Positions 1-7,192 of a stretch of DNA of 32,888 nucleotides are shown piece after piece (the first letter of the stretch is position 1; each line of letters starts with the position of its first letter). The position numbers were made by a program, and so were the translations under genes. The stretch is from CAIVAT01 sp037137455 (GTDB lineage Bacteria; Bacteroidota; Bacteroidia; Bacteroidales; FEN-979): positions 1 to 32,888 of the forward strand of contig JBAXKG010000030.1 of NCBI GenBank assembly GCA_037137455.1, given 5' to 3'. Below the pieces are notes generated by a model that was given only the letters and a program-made list of their open reading frames with translations, ran no database searches and was not told where the DNA came from.

Positions 1-174
1 ACAATGGACGTTTTTTGGCAAATAAGATTCCCTACTTTGCTGCATAAAAATACTACGGTTAATTATCGGTTTAACATCGGTTTATAAATTTTTATAGCTG
101 GATATTAAAATGAGAATAACATGGCCTGCGCACAATGATTTTTAATGTTATTACCCATTTTAACATCCATACAA

Positions 175-603
175 TCAGATTTTTGCTTGATTAAAAATAG
201 TTTTTCTGTTTTCCAGCCGATAGCTTTTCCCCGAGAGTTTTATTACTTCACAATGGTATAAAATCCGATCGAGTAGTGCTGCAGCCAATGATTCATCGTT
301 TAGTAGCTGAGCCCATTCCTTGGGATTTTTATTGGTGGTAATGATAAAGGATGATCGTTCAAACATCTGGTTTATCAATTGAAAAAGCCCAACAGCTATC
401 TCTTTTTCCAACGGGAACATCATAATGTCGTCGATAACCAGTAGCTGGGCCCTGAGCAGTCTTTTGTATTCTGCAGCGGCGGTGGCAGTAACCGATTTCA
501 TTTGGATCACATGAACGATCTGGTAAATGCTGCGGAACATGGCACGATAACCATTGCGCAGGGCATCATAACACAATCCGGCGGCAATGTAGGTTTTTCC
601 GAC
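175..603 (-). pseudogene. IS21-type istB helper ATPase fragment (lacks N-terminus)
   Basis: This is the C-terminal two thirds of an IstB-like AAA+ protein, the ATP-dependent helper of IS21-family transposases. The reading frame runs from V-G-K-T-Y-I-A-A-G at 603, the end of the Walker A loop, through a Walker B segment (LLVIDDIMMF) and the sensor region (FIITTNKNPKEW) to the family's C-terminal half (LLDRILYHCEVI...SYRLEN). A TAG stop precedes the Val codon directly, so everything before the P-loop is missing, and no istA transposase is present. The first usable start is a TTG at 576, which would give a protein without a P-loop, so I treat it as a remnant. It points away from a second istB fragment that is broken at the same motif. 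Confidence 0.85.
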
Positions 604-604
604 C

Positions 605-624
605 TAATGTAAAATTTTACATTA
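605..624. repeat. perfect 20-bp palindrome at the junction of two istB fragments
   Basis: The 20 bases are identical to their own reverse complement (arms TAATGTAAAA / TTTTACATTA). The palindrome fills almost the whole gap between two oppositely oriented istB remnants, each starting at its Walker A codons (603 and 629). It is AT-rich and has no coding role. It could be a relic of an insertion or excision event, or the fold-back point of an inverted duplication or of a chimeric assembly. Confidence 0.8.
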
Positions 625-628
625 TATA

Positions 629-1060
629 GGCAAGAGCTTTGTTGCTTCAGCCTTGGGTAATCAGGCGTGTATGCTCGGGCATTCTGTCTTGTACACCAAT
701 GCATCAAAGCTTTTTTCCAAACTAAAAATGTCCAGGGCAGACGGATCTTATGTAAAAGAAATTGCCCGTATTGAAAAGCAGGACCTTTTTATTATTGATG
801 ATTTTGGTCTACAGCCCTTGGACAGTCAGAACCGTAATATGCTGCTTGAGATCATGGAAGACCGACATGGCAACCATTCAACAATCATTACCTCGCAGCT
901 ACCGGTGGTAAACTGGTACGATATAATCGGGGAACAAACCATCGCTGATGCAATCCTTGACCGCATTGTCCACGATGCCCACAGGATAGAGCTTAACGGA
1001 GAATCTTTGAGAAAAAGATACGGAATGAAAAAGGAAATGAATATAATAACAATGCAATAA
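629..1060 (+). pseudogene. second IS21-type istB helper ATPase fragment (lacks N-terminus)
   Basis: The frame opens in the Walker A end (G-K-S-F-V-A-S-A-L-G) at 629 and continues through Walker B (LFIIDDFGLQPL), the STIITSQLPV sensor strand and the typical IstB tail (ADAILDRIVHDAHRIEL...ESLRKRYG). Nothing of the protein before the P-loop is left; upstream in frame are the palindrome and a TAA stop at 605. An ATG at 672 and a TTG at 653 are possible starts but give no complete ATPase. It differs clearly in sequence from the fragment at 175-603, so the two are not a simple inverted copy of one gene. IS21-like end repeats follow at 1123-1158. Confidence 0.87.
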
Positions 1061-1122
1061 AGTTTAACTTTGCTTAAGGCATTCTGAGGTATGGTAAATG
1101 TTAAAAACGGGCAGTTAACTTT

Positions 1123-1158
1123 GAGGGGTCAATTTGATGCGTATAAGAGGGGTCAATT
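1123..1158. repeat. IS21-like terminal repeats
   Basis: The 12-base string GAGGGGTCAATT occurs at 1123-1134 and again at 1147-1158, a 24-base period, about 60 bp behind the second istB fragment. Multiple subterminal repeats ending in GGGGTCAA are characteristic of IS21-family ends, where they bind the transposase. I therefore read this as the right end of the degraded element. The exact outer boundary and target duplication cannot be fixed because the other end is missing. Confidence 0.65.
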
Positions 1159-1195
1159 AGCACGGAATATCCAATTCATGCCCCAAAATTTTTAT

Positions 1196-2491
1196 TCAGA
1201 AAGAAAAAGTATCAATCGCATATAGCGGAACATTGACCAGCCAGCTTTCTTTCCGATAATCTGACATTGAGGTTCTGACAGACATTGTCGGATTGAACTT
1301 TTCAAAAAAGGACTTCAGGCTTTTTGCTTTCAGGTTTTCCTCTGCTTTTACTTCAATCGGGATGACACGATCGTTGTTTTGGATTACAAAATCCAGTTCA
1401 CCCCTGGAGGTATCGGATGACCAGTAGAAAACCTGAAAAAATTGCCTGGTTTTAAGATGCTGCAGGATAAACTGCTCAGCAAGGGCTCCTTTGAACTCGC
1501 TGAATATCGAATTTCCAATGAGAATTGTCTGTTTGGTCAGGCCTCCCATGGCAGACAGCAGCCCGACATCGAGGATATACAGTTTGAAAGCCGATGTATC
1601 CTGGTAAGCAACCAATGGTACGGCTGCTTTGGAAATGCGGTGGATTTTGTGCACCAGTCCGCAATCTGTCAGCCAGGCCAGGGCAAGTTCGAACTCCTTT
1701 GCCCTGCCCCCCTGTTTAACGACACCGTAAATAAACTTCTTGTTCTCTTTGGATAACTGGGAAGGAATGGATTGCCACAACATTTTTATCCGGGGAACAA
1801 TCTCAGCGGGCGCATGTTTTGAAAAATCATGCTCATAAGCTGATAAAATATTTTTCTGGATGGTTCTTACCCGGTCAAAATCATTTTCACTGATGAAAGA
1901 ACTGACTGCTTCAGGCATGCCCCCGATAAAATAATAATGACGGAGATGGCCTATAAGTTTTGCTTTGAAGTTCGTGATCATCGGCCAGTCATTGCTTTGA
2001 AGCAGTTCAAAAAGCATTTCCTGGCCCAGGGCCAATAAAAATTCGTTGAATGACATGGGGTAGAGGGTCAGAAAGTCCACTTTTCCGACGGGAAAGGATG
2101 TTTTCTGATGCAACGTGATCCCGAGAAGTGAGCCGGCAGCGATGATATGATACTGCGGAGCATTCTCGCAAAAATACTTAAGGGAGGTGATCCCCTTTAC
2201 TGCTTCCTGGATCTCATCAAGAATGATCAATGTATTTTCGTGATCTATCCTGATCCCGGTTTCGATTTGAAAGGCAGTGATCAGCCTGAATATATCAAAA
2301 TCTTCCTTGAAAATTGATTTCAGGGAATCTGAAGATTCGAAATTGATATAGGCAACCTGGTCATATTCCCTTTTTCCAAACTCTTTCATGAGCCAGGTTT
2401 TCCCCACCTGTCTGGCTCCCTGGATGATCAAAGGCTTCCTGTTCTTTGACTTTTTCCATTTCGACAGAGATGCTAATGCGAACCGTTCCAT
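1196..2491 (-). CDS. AAA+ ATPase with DUF4143 C-terminal domain
   Basis: A 431-residue protein of the widespread AAA_14/DUF4143 family of prokaryotic ATPases, whose cellular role is not established. It carries a Walker A motif GARQVGKT (residues 25-32), Walker B LIILDE (about 88-93) followed by IQ, and a GSLLG sensor segment. The C-terminal half has the DUF4143 pattern ending in an E-x-D ... E-x-K arrangement (GELDF at about 364, IEVKAEE at about 379), which resembles a PD-(D/E)xK nuclease core. Length is normal for the family and the gene appears intact. A -7-like box TATATTTGC lies at 2505-2513, just ahead of the ATG, and two copies of TTATTCGTGC lie upstream. It sits beside IS debris, a common setting for this family. 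Confidence 0.9.
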   Translation of the reverse strand: MERFALASLSKWKKSKNRKPLIIQGARQVGKTWLMKEFGKREYDQVAYINFESSDSLKSIFKEDFDIFRLITAFQIETGIRIDHENTLIILDEIQEAVKGITSLKYFCENAPQYHIIAAGSLLGITLHQKTSFPVGKVDFLTLYPMSFNEFLLALGQEMLFELLQSNDWPMITNFKAKLIGHLRHYYFIGGMPEAVSSFISENDFDRVRTIQKNILSAYEHDFSKHAPAEIVPRIKMLWQSIPSQLSKENKKFIYGVVKQGGRAKEFELALAWLTDCGLVHKIHRISKAAVPLVAYQDTSAFKLYILDVGLLSAMGGLTKQTILIGNSIFSEFKGALAEQFILQHLKTRQFFQVFYWSSDTSRGELDFVIQNNDRVIPIEVKAEENLKAKSLKSFFEKFNPTMSVRTSMSDYRKESWLVNVPLYAIDTFSF

Positions 2492-2504
2492 ACGTTGATT
2501 TTGT

Positions 2505-2564
2505 GCAAATATACAAAATATCGCACGAATAAGTGTGATTTATTACATTTTATTGCACGAATAA
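2505..2564 (-). promoter_or_regulatory. promoter and direct-repeat operator of the DUF4143 ATPase
   Basis: On the minus strand the Bacteroidota -7 consensus TAnnTTTG is matched by TATATTTGC (2505-2513). The decamer TTATTCGTGC occurs twice, at 2555-2564 and 2523-2532, 32 bp apart, and the nearer copy falls in the spacer where RNA polymerase would sit. No good -33 TTTG was found at the usual distance, so the promoter is tentative. A repressor or autoregulator binding the repeats is an inference. Confidence 0.45.
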
Positions 2565-2789
2565 TCGTAAGTTTTCAATTTTTGTAAAGCATTGATTATC
2601 AGTGTCAGATATGAACACTGATAAATCAGATACTATTGGTTCAAATGAATGATAATCAATTATATAGGTGGGCGCGATGCAGAAAGCAACTCGTTTTTAA
2701 GAGCAGATAATGGTGAGTATGAGCTCATTATTTATGCTTTTTACGATATTTTTCTGGTATAACAACTTTTCGTTTTTCGGACATATCGA

Positions 2790-3077
2790 CTACCTTAGCC
2801 CAATATAACTTTTCAGGGTTTCAACGTATTTTTCAAACGCCTCTATTCCTGTGGATGTTTTTTTACAGGTTGTTCGTGGTATCTTACCCCGAAAGGCTTT
2901 GGTGACTTCAATGTAGCCTGCCTCCCTTAGTTTTTCAATCTGAATACTAAGGTTCCCTGCAGTAGCGCCGGTGTTTTCACGTATAAAAACAAAATCAGCC
3001 TCCTCTGAGCTGATCAGTATCGACATAATGGCTAACCGCAACTGGGAATGAAGCAACGGATCAAGCTCCTTATACAT
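2790..3077 (-). CDS. winged-helix transcriptional regulator
   Basis: A 95-residue ArsR/MarR-like winged-helix protein. The ATG at 3077 starts MYKELDPLLHSQLRLAIM, the usual first helix of this family, and is followed by the HTH (ADFVFIRENTGATAGNLS, then IEKLREAGYIEV) and the wing (FRGKIPRTTCKKTSTG). It overlaps the stop codon of the upstream membrane-protein gene by 8 bp, so the two are translationally coupled and cotranscribed from the promoter at 3763-3794. A longer frame to 3125 exists, but the extra 16 residues lie inside the upstream gene and add no recognisable domain. Pairing of this regulator type with a small multi-span membrane protein is common in Bacteroidota. Its target genes are unknown; autoregulation is likely. 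Confidence 0.85.
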   Translation of the reverse strand: MYKELDPLLHSQLRLAIMSILISSEEADFVFIRENTGATAGNLSIQIEKLREAGYIEVTKAFRGKIPRTTCKKTSTGIEAFEKYVETLKSYIGLR

Positions 3078-3738
3078 GGCTGTTTTCTTTTTTCCGGAGC
3101 AGATGCCCGGGAATGATAAAGCCAAAAATAACCGATATGAACAATACCATTTCCTGAATCTTCAGCAGATGCGGATGATGGAAAGAAACAAGCAATACCA
3201 GGGTAGCGACCCAGCAAATGATCCCTCCTGTAACAAGGGGCTTGAATTGATATGCCTTGCCGGATACAAACAGGGCAAATCCATAAAGACAAAGCATGAA
3301 GGGGGTAACAAAGGTCCAGGGAAACCAACGGAGAAATTCAAAGCCCTGTTCAACTTCTGTAAATGAAGGCAGAACCAGCATCGTAGTGATCAGTGTTCCT
3401 GCAATAAAGGTCACAATGGAGATTGTAAAAGCAATCCAGACAAAATCCATGATCTTGTCGATGTACGTTTTAACCAATTGTTGCTGCTCCATTTTTTTAA
3501 TCAGCCTGATATGAAAAGGAGCTCCGATGGCCATGAGAGACCAGAGAAAAAAGGAATAGTACTTGGTTTCTCCGGGTAAAACAATCAGTAGGATGAAAAT
3601 TACAAGACTGATGCTGGCAACCAGGTAACCCCATAATAAAAAAATATTGCCCAATCCTTTTTGAAGGTTGTTCTTAGCCGAATTGATCATTTTCCCAATC
3701 AACTCAAGGCTTTCTTTTTCGGTAAAATGTTGTTCCAT
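3070..3738 (-). CDS. multi-span inner-membrane protein paired with regulator
   Basis: A 222-residue protein with a short charged N-terminal cytoplasmic segment (MEQHFTEKESLELIGKMI), then about five to six hydrophobic helices (GNIFLLWGYLVASISLVIFI, YYSFFLWSLMAIGAPF, IAFTISIVTFIAGTLI, FVTPFMLCLYGFALFV, GGIICWVATLVLLV, VLFISVIFGFIIPGHLL) and a basic C-terminus. No catalytic motif is visible and I do not recognise a named family. It is first in a two-gene operon with the winged-helix regulator, so it may be a membrane partner or an output of that regulator. A good -33/-7 promoter lies 25-56 bp upstream. Confidence 0.82.
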   Translation of the reverse strand: MEQHFTEKESLELIGKMINSAKNNLQKGLGNIFLLWGYLVASISLVIFILLIVLPGETKYYSFFLWSLMAIGAPFHIRLIKKMEQQQLVKTYIDKIMDFVWIAFTISIVTFIAGTLITTMLVLPSFTEVEQGFEFLRWFPWTFVTPFMLCLYGFALFVSGKAYQFKPLVTGGIICWVATLVLLVSFHHPHLLKIQEMVLFISVIFGFIIPGHLLRKKENSHV

Positions 3739-3762
3739 GATGTTTATTTTTATAAATACATT

Positions 3763-3794
3763 GCAAATATAAACAAGTTTATAAAATAAACAAT
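3763..3794 (-). promoter_or_regulatory. Bacteroidota-type -33/-7 promoter
   Basis: Read on the minus strand, ATTG (3794-3791) is followed after a 19-base spacer by TATATTTGC (3771-3763). This matches the primary sigma consensus TTTG-N19-TAnnTTTG of Bacteroidota. The predicted start of transcription, near 3756, leaves a leader of about 18 nt before the ATG at 3738. Confidence 0.65.
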
Positions 3795-3896
3795 ATATAT
3801 TTAAATTATTTTCAATTTATTTTTTCGATGGAACGTGACGTATGACAAAAATCATACAACGCGATTCATTATCAGGTTTCAAAACTATTTATTGAC

Positions 3897-4447
3897 CTAA
3901 AAGTAGGTTCTGACTGCAAATTTAAATTGGTCGATAAATATCTTTTTGAACACACTGATGTTGTTTTGCTCATAAAATATCAGCATCGCTTTTTTGTAAT
4001 CAATCGGGTCAACGGTCCGGAAGGATAACGGGCAATATTGATAACTCATCAAAATCGCATTGCTGATAATACGCGCTGTTCTTTTATTACCATCTTCGAA
4101 GGGCTGGATGTAGGAGATTAACACCAACACCAGCAATGCCTTTTCAAAAATATCGTTGCGCTCGTTAATTAAAGCGCACATGCTTTGAAGTGATTCCCTG
4201 ATTTGAAATTCATTGTCCAGCGGGCTGAAATTGGTTCCGGTGTTAAACCGACCGTATTTTTTTTAAAAGTGCTTTGAAGTTGGTCCAGGAACGCATGCTC
4301 CTGGTCAGTGAAAAGTGAGATTCCCTTCAAGTGATCAGAGATCAGGTTAAGGTTGAAGTCTGCCTTGATCGCACGTTCATCGATCTCCTTTTGGAAGTAC
4401 TTGTCAGGATCGATTAACTCAATATTAATTGAGGAAGTTTGGGTGAA
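3897..4447 (-). pseudogene. Fic-domain protein remnant, frameshifted and N-terminally truncated
   Basis: The intact part (from about 4181 down) contains the Fic core YIQPFEDGNKRTARII and the tail typical of a Bacteroidota Fic subfamily (FRTVDPIDYKKAMLIFYEQNN...QFKFAV). Fic enzymes usually transfer AMP to target proteins using the His of HPFxxGNxR; here that position is Gln. Upstream, residues IDPDKYFQKEIDERAIKADF and FTDQEHAFLDQLQ lie in another frame, and the two join at a run of eight A (complement 4257-4264). One extra A would restore a single frame reading FKKKYGRFNTGTNFSPLDNEF. An in-frame stop at 4448-4450 and the lack of any ATG show the N-terminus is also lost. It is probably a dead gene, although the homopolymer shift alone could be a sequencing error. 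Confidence 0.8.
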
Positions 4448-5247
4448 TTAAAAACAGGGGACCAACATGATCCCCTATGGACGGTAGCCTGTAAGCTTAC
4501 AACTAACATATCTCTGAATGACAGCAAACCATTCCGTAGTGTACTGATCAGGAACTTGTAAAGCAGAGGTCACTATAGCTTTCCAATTCGAGATTCACGA
4601 ATCGCGGATTACCAGGAATAGTTCCTTGAACTAATCGAATAACTTTTTTGATTTCCATTGCTGAATGATTTGATCAATGTCGAGGATGCTCGATTCAAAA
4701 TCCCGTTGAAGTCCTGTCTCAATGACCTGGCGGACGATCTTTTTTTCTGGTTTGGAGAATTCGTAATTCATATCATTATTGTTTAGGTATTCACCATAAA
4801 ATCTATATTCCGAAAATATCAGAACAGCCTTTCTTCAAGCAAATCCTTCCAAAGGATATATCCTTTCTGATCGTCCGAGTAATCGTGTAATATATGACTA
4901 AAATTCACTGGCTGCGATTCAAGAAAAATCTGGCGCCCATCATTTCTGATCATTTTCAATTTCAAACTCCAGTTCCTGATTTAATTTGTCTGCATGGTAC
5001 CTGAAGGCAATTGATCCTTATCCGAATTCAAGATCATCAATGGCAATGGTGATCGTCTCTTCAATTGCCTGGATTTCTGTCGGTGGTTGGGAAATAGGAT
5101 AGGGTAATCCCATAAGTTACCGGTAAAGGATTTTATGTTTTTTGCAGGAATAAACAGATAAAAGCAATAAGAAAAACAGAGAAGGTTCACTTATCGAAAA
5201 ATTCTGTCTTGATAACCTGCAGCCTGCTTTTGGTTTCATTTAATTTG
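4448..5247. other. about 0.8 kb without a convincing gene; decayed coding remnants
   Basis: No frame longer than about 70 codons has protein-like content here. On the minus strand there are short stretches that look like former coding sequence: 4631-4771, 4819-4953 (44 aa, starts MIRNDGRQIFLESQ), 5018-5113 (31 aa, starts MGLPYPISQPPTEIQAIEE), and a start-less frame near 4493-4600 (VPDQYTTEWFAVIQRYVSC). They lie on one strand in sequence, next to the broken Fic gene and the IS debris. The best explanation is an accumulation of eroded accessory genes. I cannot assign a family to any of them. Confidence 0.5.
4631..4771 (-). CDS. small hypothetical protein (46 aa)
   Basis: Starts MNYEFSKPEKKIVRQVIETG and ends KSKKLFD. 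It is highly charged with a plausible two-helix pattern, and 47 bp separate it from the preceding small frame. Another frame (MEIKKVIRLVQGTIPGNPRF, about 36 codons) overlaps its 3' end by 28 bases, which is reminiscent of coupled small gene pairs. No family recognised. It may be the truncated start of a longer former gene. Confidence 0.35.
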   Translation of the reverse strand: MNYEFSKPEKKIVRQVIETGLQRDFESSILDIDQIIQQWKSKKLFD

Positions 5248-6837
5248 TCATTCGATATCAGGAGGTAGTAGACTTATCAGACTATTGAGGAGCCAGATGA
5301 TTTTTTCTGTGATGATTGTTAGATCTAACATGCTCCCTTTATCCTTGGCCGAAATCAGTGCATCACTATTAATATACTCTTTACGGACTCGTTCCATCGA
5401 AGGGCTGTTCCCGGAACTAAGATTTTTGAACATTTTTATATCATCGATCGTAGCTGATTTCTGGGTTTCCAATGCAAGATTTATTAAGAAGTCTAATGAC
5501 TCCAAACAAGAATTTGATAGTCTTTCAAGCACAGGGTTGTTCCGGGCATTTTTGATAGATGTTACTCCGGAAGTAACACTTTCAGCAATTTGACCAAGTA
5601 TTGCCTGACGGGTCTGATAATATGCATGATCTTTGGCTGTCAGGTGGTGCATTGGCATTGCGGCAACTATCTCACTCGCATCTGTTACTTGCCGTGAAAG
5701 AGTATTAAAGGCCGCGTAACGAGTTGCAAGGTCAGCCCCATCATCGTTTTCTCTGGCAGTAGACAACAAAGCGGCAATTTGCTCAAGCTCGCGAATTTGC
5801 TCCAGACGGATCAATTCCAACCCGGACTCGGGATCTTCAGGGTTGAAATCTAACAGATATTTAGGTTGCGCAAGGATTTCTGTCTCTGATGGCGGAGACT
5901 TCTTTGCCAGCCAACCTGTCAAAGGTTTGTTGATGGCAGTAAAAAAAATTGCCGATGTCAGATTGAAAAGAAGGAATACGATGGAGGCCTGATGTTCTAA
6001 ACTGGGTGTGATGTACTTCAGTAGTGCCAACACCAATGGAACATGAAAATAAACCTCAATATAGAAAAGCAGAATAAAAACTGTTGCTCCGAAAATATTA
6101 AACATGTTAACAAACCTGACAAGCTGCTGTGATGTACCGCGGAACCCATGCCCCAGCATAGCCTTGAACAGGGTGGATCCGATCGCTGCACCATACATGA
6201 ACAGAAAGGTTTGAGGGCCTGTCAGAATATTTGCCTTTGCCAATCCTATGGCCACGAGCGCTACTGCAGTTGATGATTGGGCGATGAACCCCAGCAGCAT
6301 TCCAGCGAAGATCGAAAGAAATGGATAACTGATACTAAAGGTCATTGCACCGGTAAACCATGCTTCCTGCCTTAATGGTTTTACTCCGGCAGTCATTATT
6401 TCAATCCCGAAAAAAATCAATCCCAAACCCATCCCGATAAGGAAAGCATTTCGGTATTTATCACTTTTTGAAAAATAGAGCGCTATTCCACACACCCCGA
6501 CAATGAAGGCCACAGCCGCTTCAATGTGTAGGGTAACAAAAAACAGCAGTACGGTGTTCCCGACACTGAATCCGGTAAGGATGGCAATAGCTTGGGAAAC
6601 GTTGATGAGCCCGGCAGCGATCAAACTAGCTAATATCATCAGGGCAGCAGAAGTGCTTTGCATAATAACCCCTGATCCCATTCCAAATAGCAGAGCCTTT
6701 ACACGTGAAGATACAAAACGGGCAGCAACTTTACGAAACCGCCTGCTACTCAATTGTTTAAGTCCCGAGGAGAGTAACTGTACCCCTGTGAACATTAATC
6801 CCAGACCCAAAAGGATTTTACCGATTATTTCAATCAT
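5248..6837 (-). CDS. Na+/phosphate cotransporter family protein with PhoU-like C-terminus
   Basis: A 529-residue inner-membrane protein of the NptA/PNaS (SLC34-like) family that couples sodium entry to phosphate uptake or export. Two inverted Na_Pi_cotrans repeats are visible, each with its signature: Q-S-T-S-A at residues 60-64 and Q-S-S-T-A near 186-190, within helices that form the substrate site. About nine to ten hydrophobic segments occupy residues 1-310. From about 330 to the end the protein is soluble and helical with a PhoU-like pattern (LELIRLEQIRELEQIAALLS ... LTIITEKIIWLLNSLISLL), as in bacterial members that carry a regulatory PhoU tail. Length is typical. It stands alone and no Pho box was recognised upstream. 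Confidence 0.93.
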   Translation of the reverse strand: MIEIIGKILLGLGLMFTGVQLLSSGLKQLSSRRFRKVAARFVSSRVKALLFGMGSGVIMQSTSAALMILASLIAAGLINVSQAIAILTGFSVGNTVLLFFVTLHIEAAVAFIVGVCGIALYFSKSDKYRNAFLIGMGLGLIFFGIEIMTAGVKPLRQEAWFTGAMTFSISYPFLSIFAGMLLGFIAQSSTAVALVAIGLAKANILTGPQTFLFMYGAAIGSTLFKAMLGHGFRGTSQQLVRFVNMFNIFGATVFILLFYIEVYFHVPLVLALLKYITPSLEHQASIVFLLFNLTSAIFFTAINKPLTGWLAKKSPPSETEILAQPKYLLDFNPEDPESGLELIRLEQIRELEQIAALLSTARENDDGADLATRYAAFNTLSRQVTDASEIVAAMPMHHLTAKDHAYYQTRQAILGQIAESVTSGVTSIKNARNNPVLERLSNSCLESLDFLINLALETQKSATIDDIKMFKNLSSGNSPSMERVRKEYINSDALISAKDKGSMLDLTIITEKIIWLLNSLISLLPPDIE

Positions 6838-7081
6838 AATTATTCAGAAGTATATTTCAGTTGCTCTAAAGCAGATCATTTGTCGCCTTGACTTTGTCAA
6901 TACTGTAAAATTAAATGATAAATTAGAATTCCAATCTTTTAAACCGATCAGTTACCAAAGTTTTCATTAATTCTTTAAATCTTTGCTTAAAAGCTGATAT
7001 CAATGAAATCAAACCAGTCTTCCCTGGCCCTGGCCAACATGTCGTATGCAGGAGAAAGCACATAACCAATGCCGGGTATTA

Positions 7082-7111
7082 TTTGTGTATGTAAGATGTT
7101 TTGTATCTTTG
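7082..7111 (+). promoter_or_regulatory. Bacteroidota-type promoter of the TPR sensor kinase
   Basis: TTTG at 7082-7085 and TATCTTTG at 7104-7111 are separated by 18 bases, matching TTTG-N19-TAnnTTTG within one base of spacing. Transcription would start near 7118, about 75 nt before the ATG at 7193. This supports 7193, not the internal GTG at 7385, as the original start of the gene. Confidence 0.6.
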
Positions 7112-7192
7112 ACAGATTGAACACGAAAATTAATTAATCAAATTTTTAAAAAGTGTCAAACCCCTGGGGGTTAAGACAAACATAGTTTAAAT

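Noticed and set aside
2728..2784. 18-codon frame (MSEKRKVVIPEKYRKKHK) just behind the winged-helix gene
   Set aside because: Too short to support without conservation data, although position and charge are compatible with a microprotein.
4981..5190. 69-codon minus-strand frame
   Set aside because: Composition is unlike a protein, no family resemblance, and another short frame (5018-5113) overlaps it; both are probably relics.
7157..7174. Palindrome-like AACCCC/GGGGTT before the TPR kinase start
   Set aside because: The loop would be only two bases, so a stable hairpin is unlikely; no regulator can be inferred.
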